Shown here piece after piece: positions 1 to 6,761 of a stretch of DNA of 31,709 bases (the stretch's first letter is position 1; each line of letters starts with the position of its first letter). A program made the translations under genes and the position numbers. Source of the DNA: Pseudoruminococcus_B sp937901805 (GTDB lineage: Bacteria; Bacillota; Clostridia; Oscillospirales; Ruminococcaceae); contig CAUWNS010000021.1 of NCBI GenBank assembly GCA_963560245.1, forward strand, positions 1-31,709, in the 5' to 3' direction. A model generated the notes under the pieces. It was not told the origin of the DNA and searched no databases. It saw only the letters and a program-made list of their open reading frames with translations.

Positions 1-10
1 CAGCTTGTTT

Positions 11-40
11 ATATTATCACACCTCCCCCTCTCCTGTCAA
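11..40 (-). promoter_or_regulatory. leftward sigma-A type promoter leaving the window
   Basis: On the minus strand a perfect -35 box TTGACA (35-40) is followed after 18 bases by TAATAT (11-16). It would drive a gene lying left of the window and divergent from the tRNA. No start codon for that gene is visible here. Confidence 0.55.
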
Positions 41-123
41 TACCTTTTTTCGATCGGAGTTTTGTTTTCTCATTTTTGTACTTAATGTAGAGGAGCTTCT
101 CTTGATAACTTTTAAAAAAAGCC

Positions 124-152
124 TTTTCAAATTACCCGTTTTATGCTATACT
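124..152 (+). promoter_or_regulatory. probable promoter of tRNA-Arg
   Basis: TTTTCA at 124-129 and TATACT at 147-152 are separated by 17 bases, and the tRNA begins about 20 bases after the -10 box. The -35 match is only partial, so the call rests mainly on the -10 box and position. Confidence 0.5.
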
Positions 153-172
153 GGTTTGCACACAGGAGATAT

Positions 173-249
173 GCGCCCGTAGCTCAGTTGGATAGAGCGT
201 TAGACTCCGACTCTAAAGGCCATGCGTTCGAATCGCACCGGGCGTACCA
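173..249 (+). tRNA. tRNA-Arg (anticodon CCG)
   Basis: The sequence folds as a full cloverleaf. The 7-bp acceptor stem is GCGCCCG paired with CGGGCGT (one G-T wobble), the D arm contains AGCTCAGTTGGATAGAGC, the anticodon stem is TTAGA/TCTAA around loop CTCCGAC, and the T arm has the TTCGAAT loop. Loop positions 34-36 read CCG, which decodes the arginine codon CGG. The discriminator A (246) is followed by an encoded CCA (247-249). One A-C mismatch sits at the base of the T stem. A terminator follows at once, so it appears to be a single-gene transcript. Confidence 0.95.
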
Positions 250-255
250 GTCGAG

Positions 256-294
256 AACCTCGACGCGCAAGTCGCGTTCGAGGTTTTTGTTTTA
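256..294 (+). terminator. intrinsic terminator after tRNA-Arg
   Basis: AACCTCGA-CGCG pairs with CGCG-T-TCGAGGTT (one bulged T) around a CAAGT loop. The stem runs into a T-rich tract at 284-294. It begins seven bases after the tRNA CCA end. Confidence 0.8.
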
Positions 295-299
295 TTTGT

Positions 300-600
300 G
301 GTTTTGTGCCCGCGCTTGTAGCGGGTATTTATTTTATCAATACTTCCCAAAAAAGCACAGTATCCACATTTTGCGGATGGTGTGCTTCTTTTTATTTGCG
401 AGGGATTCGAACCTGAGAGAGTCTGAGCGTAAAGAAAACGTGCCGCCGGCACGTTTTTAGCGAAGAGGCGCGCAGCGGAGGGCCCATCCGTGGGGAGTCC
501 GCGCGTACCGGGACGGCTCTGCCGTACTGGCATCCCTCCGGGCGGGCCATCAAAAAACGCACGAAATAGCTAAAAAAATCGGCTGTCTCGTGCGTTTCTC
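300..600. repeat. probable dispersed intergenic element with terminator-like hairpins
   Basis: This gene-free stretch carries a hairpin AAGCACA/TGTGCTT with an inner ATCC/GGAT stem (353-387), flanked by A and T runs so it could end transcription both ways. It also has a perfect AAAACGTGCC/GGCACGTTTT hairpin (435-457). Between them the minus strand reads GGTTCGAATCCCTC, like a tRNA T arm, with no matching 5' half. The 460-560 part is GC-rich with several short inverted repeats. The minus-strand translation in this stretch resembles small spurious proteins that I recall from many Ruminococcaceae genomes, which would suit a multicopy non-coding element. That recollection is unverified and only one copy is visible in this window. 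Confidence 0.4.
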
Positions 601-696
601 TTTGGGGACTAATAATCGCAATATTGCGCAAAATAGCGTAATATATTGTTAAGATGCAAGTCAAAACGCAAGCACTCCCTGTTATCTTGATCAAAT

Positions 697-730
697 GAAA
701 AAGCCCCGCCAATCATGGCGAGGCTTTTTC
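697..730. terminator. bidirectional-looking terminator downstream of the GNAT gene
   Basis: AAAAAGCC-C-CGCCA pairs with TGGCG-A-GGCTTTTT around an ATCA loop. A run on one side and T run on the other allow function on either strand. A second small hairpin, CCTGA/TCAGG, follows at 730-743. It lies about 90 bases beyond the GNAT stop codon. Confidence 0.75.
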
Positions 731-819
731 CTGATTTTTCAGGAACTCTCCGGCGGTGTCAGTGGTGTTGATTTCAATGTGCTTGACAATCTTGTGGACT
801 TTATTTGTAAACAGGAATT

Positions 820-1434
820 TTATTGTCTATTTAAAAAAGCCCTGTCAAACTTAATCACCGTTTCACGGTTAAGTTTGTCGTTATATATATCTGACTCAAA
901 AAATTTTCCGCCACGAATATTTTCTAAATATCCTTCTCTTAATTCCATAGCCATAAATGCAGGATAATTATAGCCTTCAGCATCAGATATGCCGTAGACG
1001 GCTGCCTCCTTAAAACCAAACTGTGGATAGTATTCCGGTCTTCCAAAAAACAAAATAGCACCGTAGCCAAGTTTTTTTGCTTTCTCTATCATTGCTCGAA
1101 CTAAGGTTTTGCCAATGCCTTGACGCTGATATTCAGGGTGTACACTCAAAGGACCAAAGTTAAGAACAGGAAGTTTCGTGTTTTCTATTTTAACAATAGC
1201 TTTACTACAAATAATATGGCCAACTATTGTTCCGTTTTTTAGTTGAGCAACTAAACTCAATTCAAGAATTCCATCACGATGTCTTAACTCATGAACCATC
1301 CAATGTTCATAAGGACAACCAATTTCGCCACGCTTTATTCTATCGGGATAATTAAATGCTGCTCTTGTTATTTCTTCTACTTTCCGATGATCTTTTTCTT
1401 CTTCTAGTCTAACGCTTACATTTTCTGTCTCCAT
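820..1434 (-). CDS. GNAT family N-acetyltransferase
   Basis: A 204-residue cytoplasmic acetyltransferase of the GNAT fold, expected to move an acetyl group from acetyl-CoA to an amine on an unknown small molecule or protein. The acetyl-CoA loop is clear as EYQRQGIGKTLVRAMIEKAK near residues 120-140, preceded by the beta-4 segment NFGPLSVHPEY and followed by a FFGRPEYYPQFGF segment typical of the YhbS/Eis-like subgroup. I chose the ATG at 1434 because GGGAGG lies just upstream at good spacing; a longer reading to 1497 has no ribosome site. A promoter sits immediately upstream and a terminator downstream, so it is probably monocistronic. The coding sequence is AT-rich compared with the polysaccharide genes later in the window, which may mean acquisition. 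The substrate cannot be told from sequence. Confidence 0.88.
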   Translation of the reverse strand: METENVSVRLEEEKDHRKVEEITRAAFNYPDRIKRGEIGCPYEHWMVHELRHRDGILELSLVAQLKNGTIVGHIICSKAIVKIENTKLPVLNFGPLSVHPEYQRQGIGKTLVRAMIEKAKKLGYGAILFFGRPEYYPQFGFKEAAVYGISDAEGYNYPAFMAMELREGYLENIRGGKFFESDIYNDKLNRETVIKFDRAFLNRQ

Positions 1435-1456
1435 ATGTAAAGCCTCCCTACCTGCT

Positions 1457-1485
1457 AATATAGTACAGAGCTGACAAGAGTTCAA
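1457..1485 (-). promoter_or_regulatory. promoter of the GNAT gene
   Basis: On the minus strand TTGAAC (1480-1485) and TATATT (1457-1462) are separated by 17 bases. The -10 box lies just over 20 bases before the chosen ATG, leaving a very short leader with the GGGAGG site. Confidence 0.6.
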
Positions 1486-1497
1486 GCCTTGTTGCAA

Positions 1498-1861
1498 GAT
1501 CTACACCTAATTCGTAAACAATTCGGGTATGGGCCACACTCCGAAATTTTTGCTGGTCAGGACCTGCTAAGGAAACCAAACAATCCATGATTTGTTTGCC
1601 TTAGTTGGTGGCAAATCGCCAATATACTTTTATAATAAGAGAAAAGAGGTGTGAAAAACATAAAAAACCATTTTTGTTGTATTTCTCAGAATTTACTGTC
1701 TCTGCGACGGTATCACCGCTACTCACAGGAACAGGCAGTCGAAAAGATTGGGGGGCCGGCAAGCCGTTGCCAAATGGGAGCATGATGTATAAGAGAATGG
1801 CATTTGGAATATAGCGTCTTTTCCTATATAATATATTTTTTCATTGGATAACTGAATATTA
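1498..1861. other. gene-free stretch between the GNAT and ankyrin genes
   Basis: No convincing gene. Open frames of 60-69 codons exist on both strands around 1601-1814, but neither has a believable start with a ribosome site or a recognisable domain. CCAAATG and CATTTGG form a loose inverted repeat around 1768-1806. A dispersed repeat or a gene relic is possible. Confidence 0.4.
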
Positions 1862-2515
1862 TTATTTTATTAGAACTTCATTTAATGGATGTTTTGAATA
1901 AAATTCTTTAATTGTCATATTAGAAGTTCGCATTTTAATACGGCTTGTTAATCCATGTTCAAACAATAATGAAAAAATACGTTCTAAATCGCTTCTGAAA
2001 TCATTTGTTATTTTTCTTTTTTCTGTATATTGTTGTGTATTTGGATTATATAAAGGCATAATTTGTGCTGCTTGCATGACAACTCTTTCTAATGTTGTAT
2101 TTCCTTTACTATCTACACGATTTAAATCAGCACCTAAATCAATCATTCTTTTCAAAAGAGAAAATGCTTCATCACTTTCTTCCCTTGTATGTTGTACAGT
2201 TTCATTCCCTTGTGCATCTATCACACACCATCTTGTTTTCATAATTGCAAGGGAAAGAGCATCTTGTATAACTGGCATTTGCCATCCATTTACACTTGTT
2301 TCACACTCCATGAAGTTTACATTAGCTCCTTTATCTAATAGATAGTTAGCTATTTCTATAGTCCCATCTTTAATTGCCACCTGTAAAAGTGATTTCCCAT
2401 CATCTGATTTCGGTGGCTGCTTTGCCACACAATCAATTAAATTAGGCTTATCTTCTAATATTTTTTTTACCAAATCAAAGTCATGTTTCTTTATAGCTGT
2501 GAATAGTTTTTTCAT
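1862..2515 (-). CDS. ankyrin-repeat domain protein
   Basis: A 217-residue soluble protein with no signal peptide or membrane segment. Ankyrin-like helical repeats are visible: an N-terminal capping unit (MKKLFTAIKKHDFDLVKKIL), a clear repeat with GKSLLQVAIKDGTIEIANYL followed by LDKGANVNF (about residues 41-69), and a further one ending in MIDLGADLNR and DSKGNTTLERVV (about 125-150). Such proteins act through protein binding and have no enzymatic role that can be read from sequence. In Firmicutes, lone ankyrin proteins often sit in accessory islands, sometimes as immunity partners of secreted toxins, but no toxin gene is next to this one. The start is supported by AAAGGAG seven to eight bases upstream. 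Low GC and the adjoining gene relic suggest accessory DNA. Confidence 0.8.
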   Translation of the reverse strand: MKKLFTAIKKHDFDLVKKILEDKPNLIDCVAKQPPKSDDGKSLLQVAIKDGTIEIANYLLDKGANVNFMECETSVNGWQMPVIQDALSLAIMKTRWCVIDAQGNETVQHTREESDEAFSLLKRMIDLGADLNRVDSKGNTTLERVVMQAAQIMPLYNPNTQQYTEKRKITNDFRSDLERIFSLLFEHGLTSRIKMRTSNMTIKEFYSKHPLNEVLIK

Positions 2516-2590
2516 ACTCTCATCTCCTTTATCAATTCTAAGCTTCTGGTCACTCTTACTGCTAATTGCATTTTTCTTGATAATACTCTT

Positions 2591-2785
2591 TTATTGCAGT
2601 ATTCTTCGAATTTCTCCATTTTTAAAATCGCCATCAACGAATCCTTTTAAAAAATTAAAAATTTCAAGATATTGCTCATTATGAACATATGTTAGTGCTA
2701 CTCGTATTTACAGAAATTCTAAATATCGTTTTAAGTCGTTATATAAGGTTCTTTCATTTGTTGCAATATCGTTGTAAATTTCTTG
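2591..2785 (-). pseudogene. remnant of an unidentified AT-rich gene
   Basis: On the minus strand a single frame reads protein-like sequence interrupted by one in-frame TAA at 2708-2710. The part before it ends in YNDLKRYLEFL, and the part after it includes ALTYVHNEQYLEIFNFL and GDFKNGEIRRILQ before a stop at 2591. Two further stops close the frame just upstream at about 2786-2791. There is no plausible start codon, so this looks like the 3' part of a decayed gene that once lay upstream of the ankyrin gene. I do not recognise the family. Chance is not excluded in DNA this rich in A and T. Confidence 0.35.
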
Positions 2786-2860
2786 CTATTAAATCTTTAA
2801 AAATCCATTAAATATAGTAACTATGAGCAGTTTTGAATTAAAAATATCTTTTTTCTATAC

Positions 2861-2898
2861 AGAAAAGCCCCCGTCCGATGGGCGGGGGCTTTTCTCTG
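2861..2898. terminator. terminator of the S9 peptidase gene
   Basis: A perfect 13-bp stem AGAAAAGCCCCCG/CGGGGGCTTTTCT encloses a nine-base loop. In the minus direction it follows the peptidase stop codon by about 20 bases and ends in CTTTTCT. Confidence 0.85.
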
Positions 2899-2918
2899 CT
2901 TTGCCCGTCACAGAATCG

Positions 2919-4916
2919 CTACTTTTTTAAATACTGATTAAACCAATTTGTAATCTCTCTTAACCGACGAATCCGGTGTTTCGGCTTTCCGCTGCGGCTG
3001 AGTTCATGGTTTTCCCCATGGAACAGACAGAGCCTGGTCGGCACTCCATGCATCCTCAGCGCCGTAAACATCTGGATGGCATCGCCCATCCAGCAGCGGT
3101 AATCCTCATCCGACTGGATAAACAGGGTTGGCGTTTTGCACTTATCTGCATATTTGAGCGGGGAACGGTTCCACATCTCCTCCGGATTTTTCCAAGGATC
3201 TGCCTGTACCGCGCTCAGGTTGTGATAATACCCGATGTCGGTTGTCAGGCATTTGCTGATAAAATTGGAGATCGACCGCTGGGAGGCTACCGCTGCAAAC
3301 CGGTCGGTATGCCCGACAATCCAGTTCGCCATAAAACCGCCGTAACTTCCGCCGGTCATTCCAATCCTGGATTTGTCAATTTGGGGATATTGATGGAGCA
3401 CCTTATCAGTAAACTCCATCAGATCATTGTAGTCCAGCACTCCATAGCGTTTCCCGCGGATATCTGCAAATTCATTTCCCTTTCCGTCCCCGCCGCGCGG
3501 GTTGCAGAAGAACACAAAATACCCCTCGTTTGCCCACAGCTGCATCTCATGGAAGAACGGGACGCCGTATACGGTTTTCGGTCCGCCGTGGACGTCCAGA
3601 ATACCCGGATAACTCCTATTTGGATCATAGCCGATCGGCTCCATCACCCAGCCGTCGATTTCCACGCCGTCTTTGTCCACAAAATTCAGCGGATGCAGGG
3701 GGGCTATGCTGTGGCTCTTCAGGTATTCATCATGGAATTGTGTTATCCTGTGCTCCTGCCCTTCCCCTTCCCGGCAGGTATATAGTTCCTGAAGGCCGTT
3801 TTCTCTCATCGCGACATACAGGAAGTTCCCTCCAAAGGAATCAAAACAGTCAATACTTCCGTCAATCTCCGGAGAAACAACGGTTTCCTTTCCATTTTTG
3901 TCCAACCGGACAATATAGGAGTTGTACCCCTTGGTCTGGGTATAGTACCAGCAGTCCCCTGCCGCCTTTTGAGAACGTCCCCCTCCATAGCGGCAGTCCG
4001 ATCCAACGCTCGAATACATGCTCGGATCCAAATCTGCCAGTTGGGAAACTGCCCCGCTCTTTGGATCTGCAAGGAAAAATACCGGATTCTCACTTGAACC
4101 ATATTTTTCCCGGGTGCTGCCCGCAAAAATTACCTGGTTACCCAAAAATGCAGCTCCGCTTACACCGTACCGGTGGCCAAGTGCCACCTCCACTGTTTCC
4201 CCGCTATGCAGTCCGCAGACAAACATGTCGTCTTTCTGATCGTCCATCCACTGGTAGTTATGCCCATAGTAAAGAACCTGATCCGTCTCCTTATGATAAT
4301 CAAAGGAGGATACGTTCATAAACTCCGGGCTTAACAGACGGCATTCCCCGCTTTCGCTGTCATATAAATATAGCCGGGTACGCTGCTTATTGATAACCCC
4401 TTTTCCATTTGCCCAAAACGGGAGTTCGTCAAACACCTCATAATCCTTTTCTTCTTCCAGTCGCTCGGCGGCTTCTTCCCGCTCCCTGCCTTCCAGTCCG
4501 GAAAGATCGATTGCGCCATGCTGATAAAGGCCGGTCACCAGGAACTCGTGATCGTTTACCTTGCGGATATTTTTGACCTTCATCGGGATGGTAAAAAATT
4601 CCTCAGCTTCACCGCCGTGGATATGAATCCGGTTGTATACGGTGCATGCGCTGCCCGGCGCCGGTTTGTGGGATTTTGCCCGATCACCCGGGAACAGCAG
4701 ATTTTCCCCATCCAGCCACAGGTAGCTGCTCTCCGCGCCTCCGCTCGTCAGCTTACGGGGGATCCCGTTTTCCAATACCCAAATGAAAGAAGCGTACTTA
4801 TTTTCCCGAATCAGCGCCCGGTTGACAACAAATGCCGCTGCTTTTCCGTCCGGGGAATAGGAGACTTCGGAAATCGTCTCAATTTTACCCAAATCTTCCA
4901 TCGTAACCTTTTGCAT
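2919..4916 (-). CDS. S9 family serine peptidase (acylaminoacyl-peptidase-like)
   Basis: A 665-residue prolyl oligopeptidase-family enzyme that should cleave short peptides, or acyl-amino acids from peptide N termini, in the cytoplasm; no signal peptide is present. The N-terminal two thirds look like a WD40-like beta-propeller with recurring motifs such as SYSPDGKAAAFVV. The C-terminal alpha/beta-hydrolase domain carries the nucleophile motif GGSYGGF with Ser524, Asp605 in SDEDYR and His637 in GENHE; their order and spacing fit the S9 catalytic triad. The length suits S9C-type enzymes. The ATG at 4916 has GGAGGAG at ideal spacing. Its own promoter and terminator make it monocistronic, divergent from the riboswitch operon. 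The exact substrate preference is not visible. Confidence 0.93.
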   Translation of the reverse strand: MQKVTMEDLGKIETISEVSYSPDGKAAAFVVNRALIRENKYASFIWVLENGIPRKLTSGGAESSYLWLDGENLLFPGDRAKSHKPAPGSACTVYNRIHIHGGEAEEFFTIPMKVKNIRKVNDHEFLVTGLYQHGAIDLSGLEGREREEAAERLEEEKDYEVFDELPFWANGKGVINKQRTRLYLYDSESGECRLLSPEFMNVSSFDYHKETDQVLYYGHNYQWMDDQKDDMFVCGLHSGETVEVALGHRYGVSGAAFLGNQVIFAGSTREKYGSSENPVFFLADPKSGAVSQLADLDPSMYSSVGSDCRYGGGRSQKAAGDCWYYTQTKGYNSYIVRLDKNGKETVVSPEIDGSIDCFDSFGGNFLYVAMRENGLQELYTCREGEGQEHRITQFHDEYLKSHSIAPLHPLNFVDKDGVEIDGWVMEPIGYDPNRSYPGILDVHGGPKTVYGVPFFHEMQLWANEGYFVFFCNPRGGDGKGNEFADIRGKRYGVLDYNDLMEFTDKVLHQYPQIDKSRIGMTGGSYGGFMANWIVGHTDRFAAVASQRSISNFISKCLTTDIGYYHNLSAVQADPWKNPEEMWNRSPLKYADKCKTPTLFIQSDEDYRCWMGDAIQMFTALRMHGVPTRLCLFHGENHELSRSGKPKHRIRRLREITNWFNQYLKK

Positions 4917-4959
4917 CCAAACTCCTCCTCATATTTTTATTTCCAATATATCTAAAAGC

Positions 4960-4988
4960 ATTATATAATCTTTCCAAAACCTTGGCAA
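4960..4988 (-). promoter_or_regulatory. promoter of the S9 peptidase gene
   Basis: On the minus strand TTGCCA (4983-4988) is followed after exactly 17 bases by a perfect TATAAT (4960-4965), giving a leader of about 40 bases. Confidence 0.75.
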
Positions 4989-5092
4989 CTGTATGGGTTC
5001 TATTTTGTTTTGTTTCCCAAAACAAACACATTCCGCTATGCCAATCCGCCTTTTATGGCAGTCCTCAGGAAGCATCGGTTCCCCTTTCTGTG

Positions 5093-5121
5093 TTGCAGTC
5101 TCTTTTTCAACATGCTATAAT
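5093..5121 (+). promoter_or_regulatory. promoter of the cobalamin riboswitch operon
   Basis: TTGCAG (5093-5098), a 17-base spacer and a perfect TATAAT (5116-5121). The riboswitch begins within a few bases of the expected transcription start. Confidence 0.8.
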
Positions 5122-5122
5122 C

Positions 5123-5285
5123 GGGTGGTTTGAAAAGGAAACAGGTGCAATTCCTGTGCGAGCCCGTCGCCGTAAGGCGCGTTTTATTCTCTTCCATCCC
5201 CCTGCCCACCGTCAGGGAAAGCCATTGGGGTGCTCCTCCTGAGAAGGCGGAAGACGATGCGCCGAGCCGGAATATTTTTCACCCA
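5123..5285 (+). ncRNA. cobalamin riboswitch
   Basis: The leader has the conserved adenosylcobalamin aptamer pieces in order: GGAAACAGGTGCAATTCCTG followed by a variant of the GC.GNCCCGC region (GCGAGCCCGTCGCCG), then AAAGCCATTGGGG, GAGAAGGCGGAAGACGATG, and a B12-box-like GCCGAGCCGGA. The ends close as a P1 stem, GGGTG...GAAAA (5123-5136) with TTTTC ACCC (5276-5284). It lies between a strong promoter and the DUF4430 lipoprotein gene, so it probably lowers expression when the cofactor is plentiful. No clear terminator lies between the aptamer and the gene; about 45 bases separate aptamer and ribosome site, so control at translation initiation is more likely. The exact edges are approximate. Confidence 0.82.
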
Positions 5286-5343
5286 TCCTCTCTGAAAGGC
5301 CGCGAGCGCCGGTTGCAGGGGAAAATTGAAAGGAGAAATCACT

Positions 5344-5823
5344 ATGCAAAAAAATCTGTGGAAAAAAATGTCGTCTCTTCTCATTGGCACGGTATTGACA
5401 GCCTGTCTTCTCTTAACAGGCTGCACTTCGGACACCCCGGCCCCTTCATCCTCCTCACCCTCCGCGTCCCAATCCTCATCGGAAGCCGTCTCCTCCTCTG
5501 TTTCCTCTACAGACGTCGCCGTGCTGGGAGAAGGAAAAACGCAATTCCAATTCTCGGTTACAGATAATGAAAAAAATCAAAAGAATTACGAAATCCATAC
5601 AAACCAGCAAACGGTCGGGGCTGCCCTGATGGAACTGGATCTCATTGCCGGGGAAGAGGGTCCCTATGGATTATACGTCACCACGGTCAATGGCATTACC
5701 CTTGATTTTGATAAAGATGGAAGCTACTGGGCGTTTTACGTCAATGGGGAATACGCTTCCTCCGGGGTAGACGCGACCCCGGTCACACCGGGCGCTGCGT
5801 ATTCCCTGCAGGCCGAATCCTGA
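5344..5823 (+). CDS. DUF4430 (transcobalamin-like) lipoprotein
   Basis: A 159-residue surface lipoprotein. The signal peptide has a lysine-rich start, a hydrophobic core and the lipobox LTGC, giving lipidated Cys27. A Ser/Pro/Ala-rich linker (about 30-60) leads into a single DUF4430 domain (about 70-157), recognisable by QTVGAALMELDLI, GPYGLYVTTVNGI and DKDGSYWAFYVNGE, which resembles the C-terminal beta domain of transcobalamin and intrinsic factor. The ATG at 5344 follows AAAGGAG by eight bases; a TTG start at 5326 would place the ribosome site inside the gene. The stop overlaps the start of the next gene (TGATG). With a cobalamin riboswitch upstream and an ECF S component downstream, the likely job is binding a corrinoid outside the cell and passing it to the membrane transporter. 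Binding itself is inferred. Confidence 0.9.
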   Translation: MQKNLWKKMSSLLIGTVLTACLLLTGCTSDTPAPSSSSPSASQSSSEAVSSSVSSTDVAVLGEGKTQFQFSVTDNEKNQKNYEIHTNQQTVGAALMELDLIAGEEGPYGLYVTTVNGITLDFDKDGSYWAFYVNGEYASSGVDATPVTPGAAYSLQAES

Positions 5824-6341
5824 TGAGATTGACTGTACGGGAAATCACCCTGTTCGGCGTGCTGGGCGCGATGATGTATCTGTCGAAAATGCTGATGGAA
5901 TTGCTTCCAAATGTCCATCTGCTGGGGACCTTTGTCATTGCCATAACGGTTGTATACCGGAAAAAGGCGCTCTATCCGATTTATCTCTATGTATTGCTAA
6001 ACGGCCTGTTTTCCGGGTTTGCAGCCTGGTGGGTACCCTACCTTTATCTTTGGACTGTTTTATGGGCAGCCGCCATGCTCCTGCCCCAAAATATGCCGAA
6101 AAAAATCAGACCCATCGTCTATATGTGCCTGTGTGCAGTCCATGGCTTTTTGTTTGGGACTCTCTATGCACCGGCTCAGGCACTGTTGTTCGGGCTGGAT
6201 TTCTACCAAATGTGTGCCTGGATTCTCGCAGGTCTTCCCTGGGATTTCCTGCATGGTGTCAGCAATTTTTTCTGCGGCATGTTAATTTGCCCGCTCATTT
6301 CCATTTTAAAGCGTTTCCAAAAACAGGCGTCCCCTCTTTAA
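5823..6341 (+). CDS. ECF transporter S component, probably for a corrinoid
   Basis: A 172-residue integral membrane protein with about five to six hydrophobic segments. The N terminus (LTVREITLFGVLGAMMYLSK) has the alanine/glycine-containing first helix typical of S components, which bind substrate and dock onto a shared EcfAAT energizing module encoded elsewhere. Its start overlaps the stop of the DUF4430 gene by one base, so the two are probably translationally coupled and share the cobalamin riboswitch. That context points to cobalamin or a precursor such as cobinamide as substrate, comparable to the CbrT-type B12 S components. No ATPase or T component gene is nearby, which suits a group II ECF system. 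The substrate is inferred from regulation, not from a diagnostic residue. Confidence 0.82.
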   Translation: MRLTVREITLFGVLGAMMYLSKMLMELLPNVHLLGTFVIAITVVYRKKALYPIYLYVLLNGLFSGFAAWWVPYLYLWTVLWAAAMLLPQNMPKKIRPIVYMCLCAVHGFLFGTLYAPAQALLFGLDFYQMCAWILAGLPWDFLHGVSNFFCGMLICPLISILKRFQKQASPL

Positions 6342-6390
6342 TACTCTGTTTTGGAAAGTACGCCCTTTTTTCAGAATCCATCATCCAAAG

Positions 6391-6431
6391 AATCCCAGGA
6401 GCAGCTCTACAGAGCTGCTCCTGGGATTTTT
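6391..6431 (+). terminator. terminator of the riboswitch operon
   Basis: An 18-bp perfect stem AATCCCAGGAGCAGCTCT/AGAGCTGCTCCTGGGATT with a two-base nominal loop is followed by a T run. It lies about 50 bases after the S component stop. Confidence 0.85.
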
Positions 6432-6694
6432 CCTGCCCTATCCCCGTATAAACGCCCAAATTCCGGGGAAAATTCCTCCAGGATATCCTTTCCGGAAAGC
6501 CGCTGGAATCACATGGATCAAGAGGACTTCTCCTGCCCGTCCTCAAGCTGGGAATAGAAACAGCGCCCAACCGTATTCGCAAAGACGTCTTTCAGAAGAC
6601 AAACCGCTTCCCTTCCATACGACCTTGAACTGGATTCCAATGGATCTGTTCCAAACCCTTCTGACACAGGGGTTATAGGAGGCCGCCCGTCTCA
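6407..6694 (-). pseudogene. possible decayed coding sequence
   Basis: One minus-strand frame reads protein-like sequence between stops at about 6695 and 6407. It contains GREAVCLLKDVFANTVGRCF and then DILEEFSPEFGRLYGDRAGK, with two in-frame stops (6518-6520 and 6509-6511) between the two parts. There is no start codon with a ribosome site. It lies directly downstream of the XRE-S24 gene on the same strand. I do not recognise the family, and chance similarity to coding sequence is possible. Nothing else is visible in 6432-6761. Confidence 0.25.
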
Positions 6695-6761
6695 TCCTAT
6701 TTGCAAAAAATACTAAGCTTTGAGGAATGGAAGTATTCTCCCTCATCTTCTGTACAGGGTA

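Noticed and set aside
173..249. tRNA-Arg 3' end as an integration site of a mobile element
   Set aside because: No duplicate of the tRNA 3' end, integrase or other element genes were found in the window.
143..712. Several open frames of 64-106 codons over the tRNA and the hairpin region on both strands
   Set aside because: They run through the tRNA, its terminator and other hairpins, have no ribosome sites, and look like translations of non-coding DNA.
713..828. Minus-strand frame with HKIVKHIEINTTDTAGEFLK, resembling the tail of a recombinase or another gene
   Set aside because: It is under 40 codons, has no start, ends inside the terminator and shows no diagnostic motif; a relic is possible but not supportable.
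1601..1814. 60- and 69-codon frames in the GNAT-ankyrin spacer
   Set aside because: Both strands are open at the same place, neither has a proper ribosome site, and no family was recognised.
2976..4955. Long plus-strand frames of 145-269 codons opposite the S9 peptidase
   Set aside because: They are antisense shadows of a gene with intact catalytic motifs and its own promoter and terminator.
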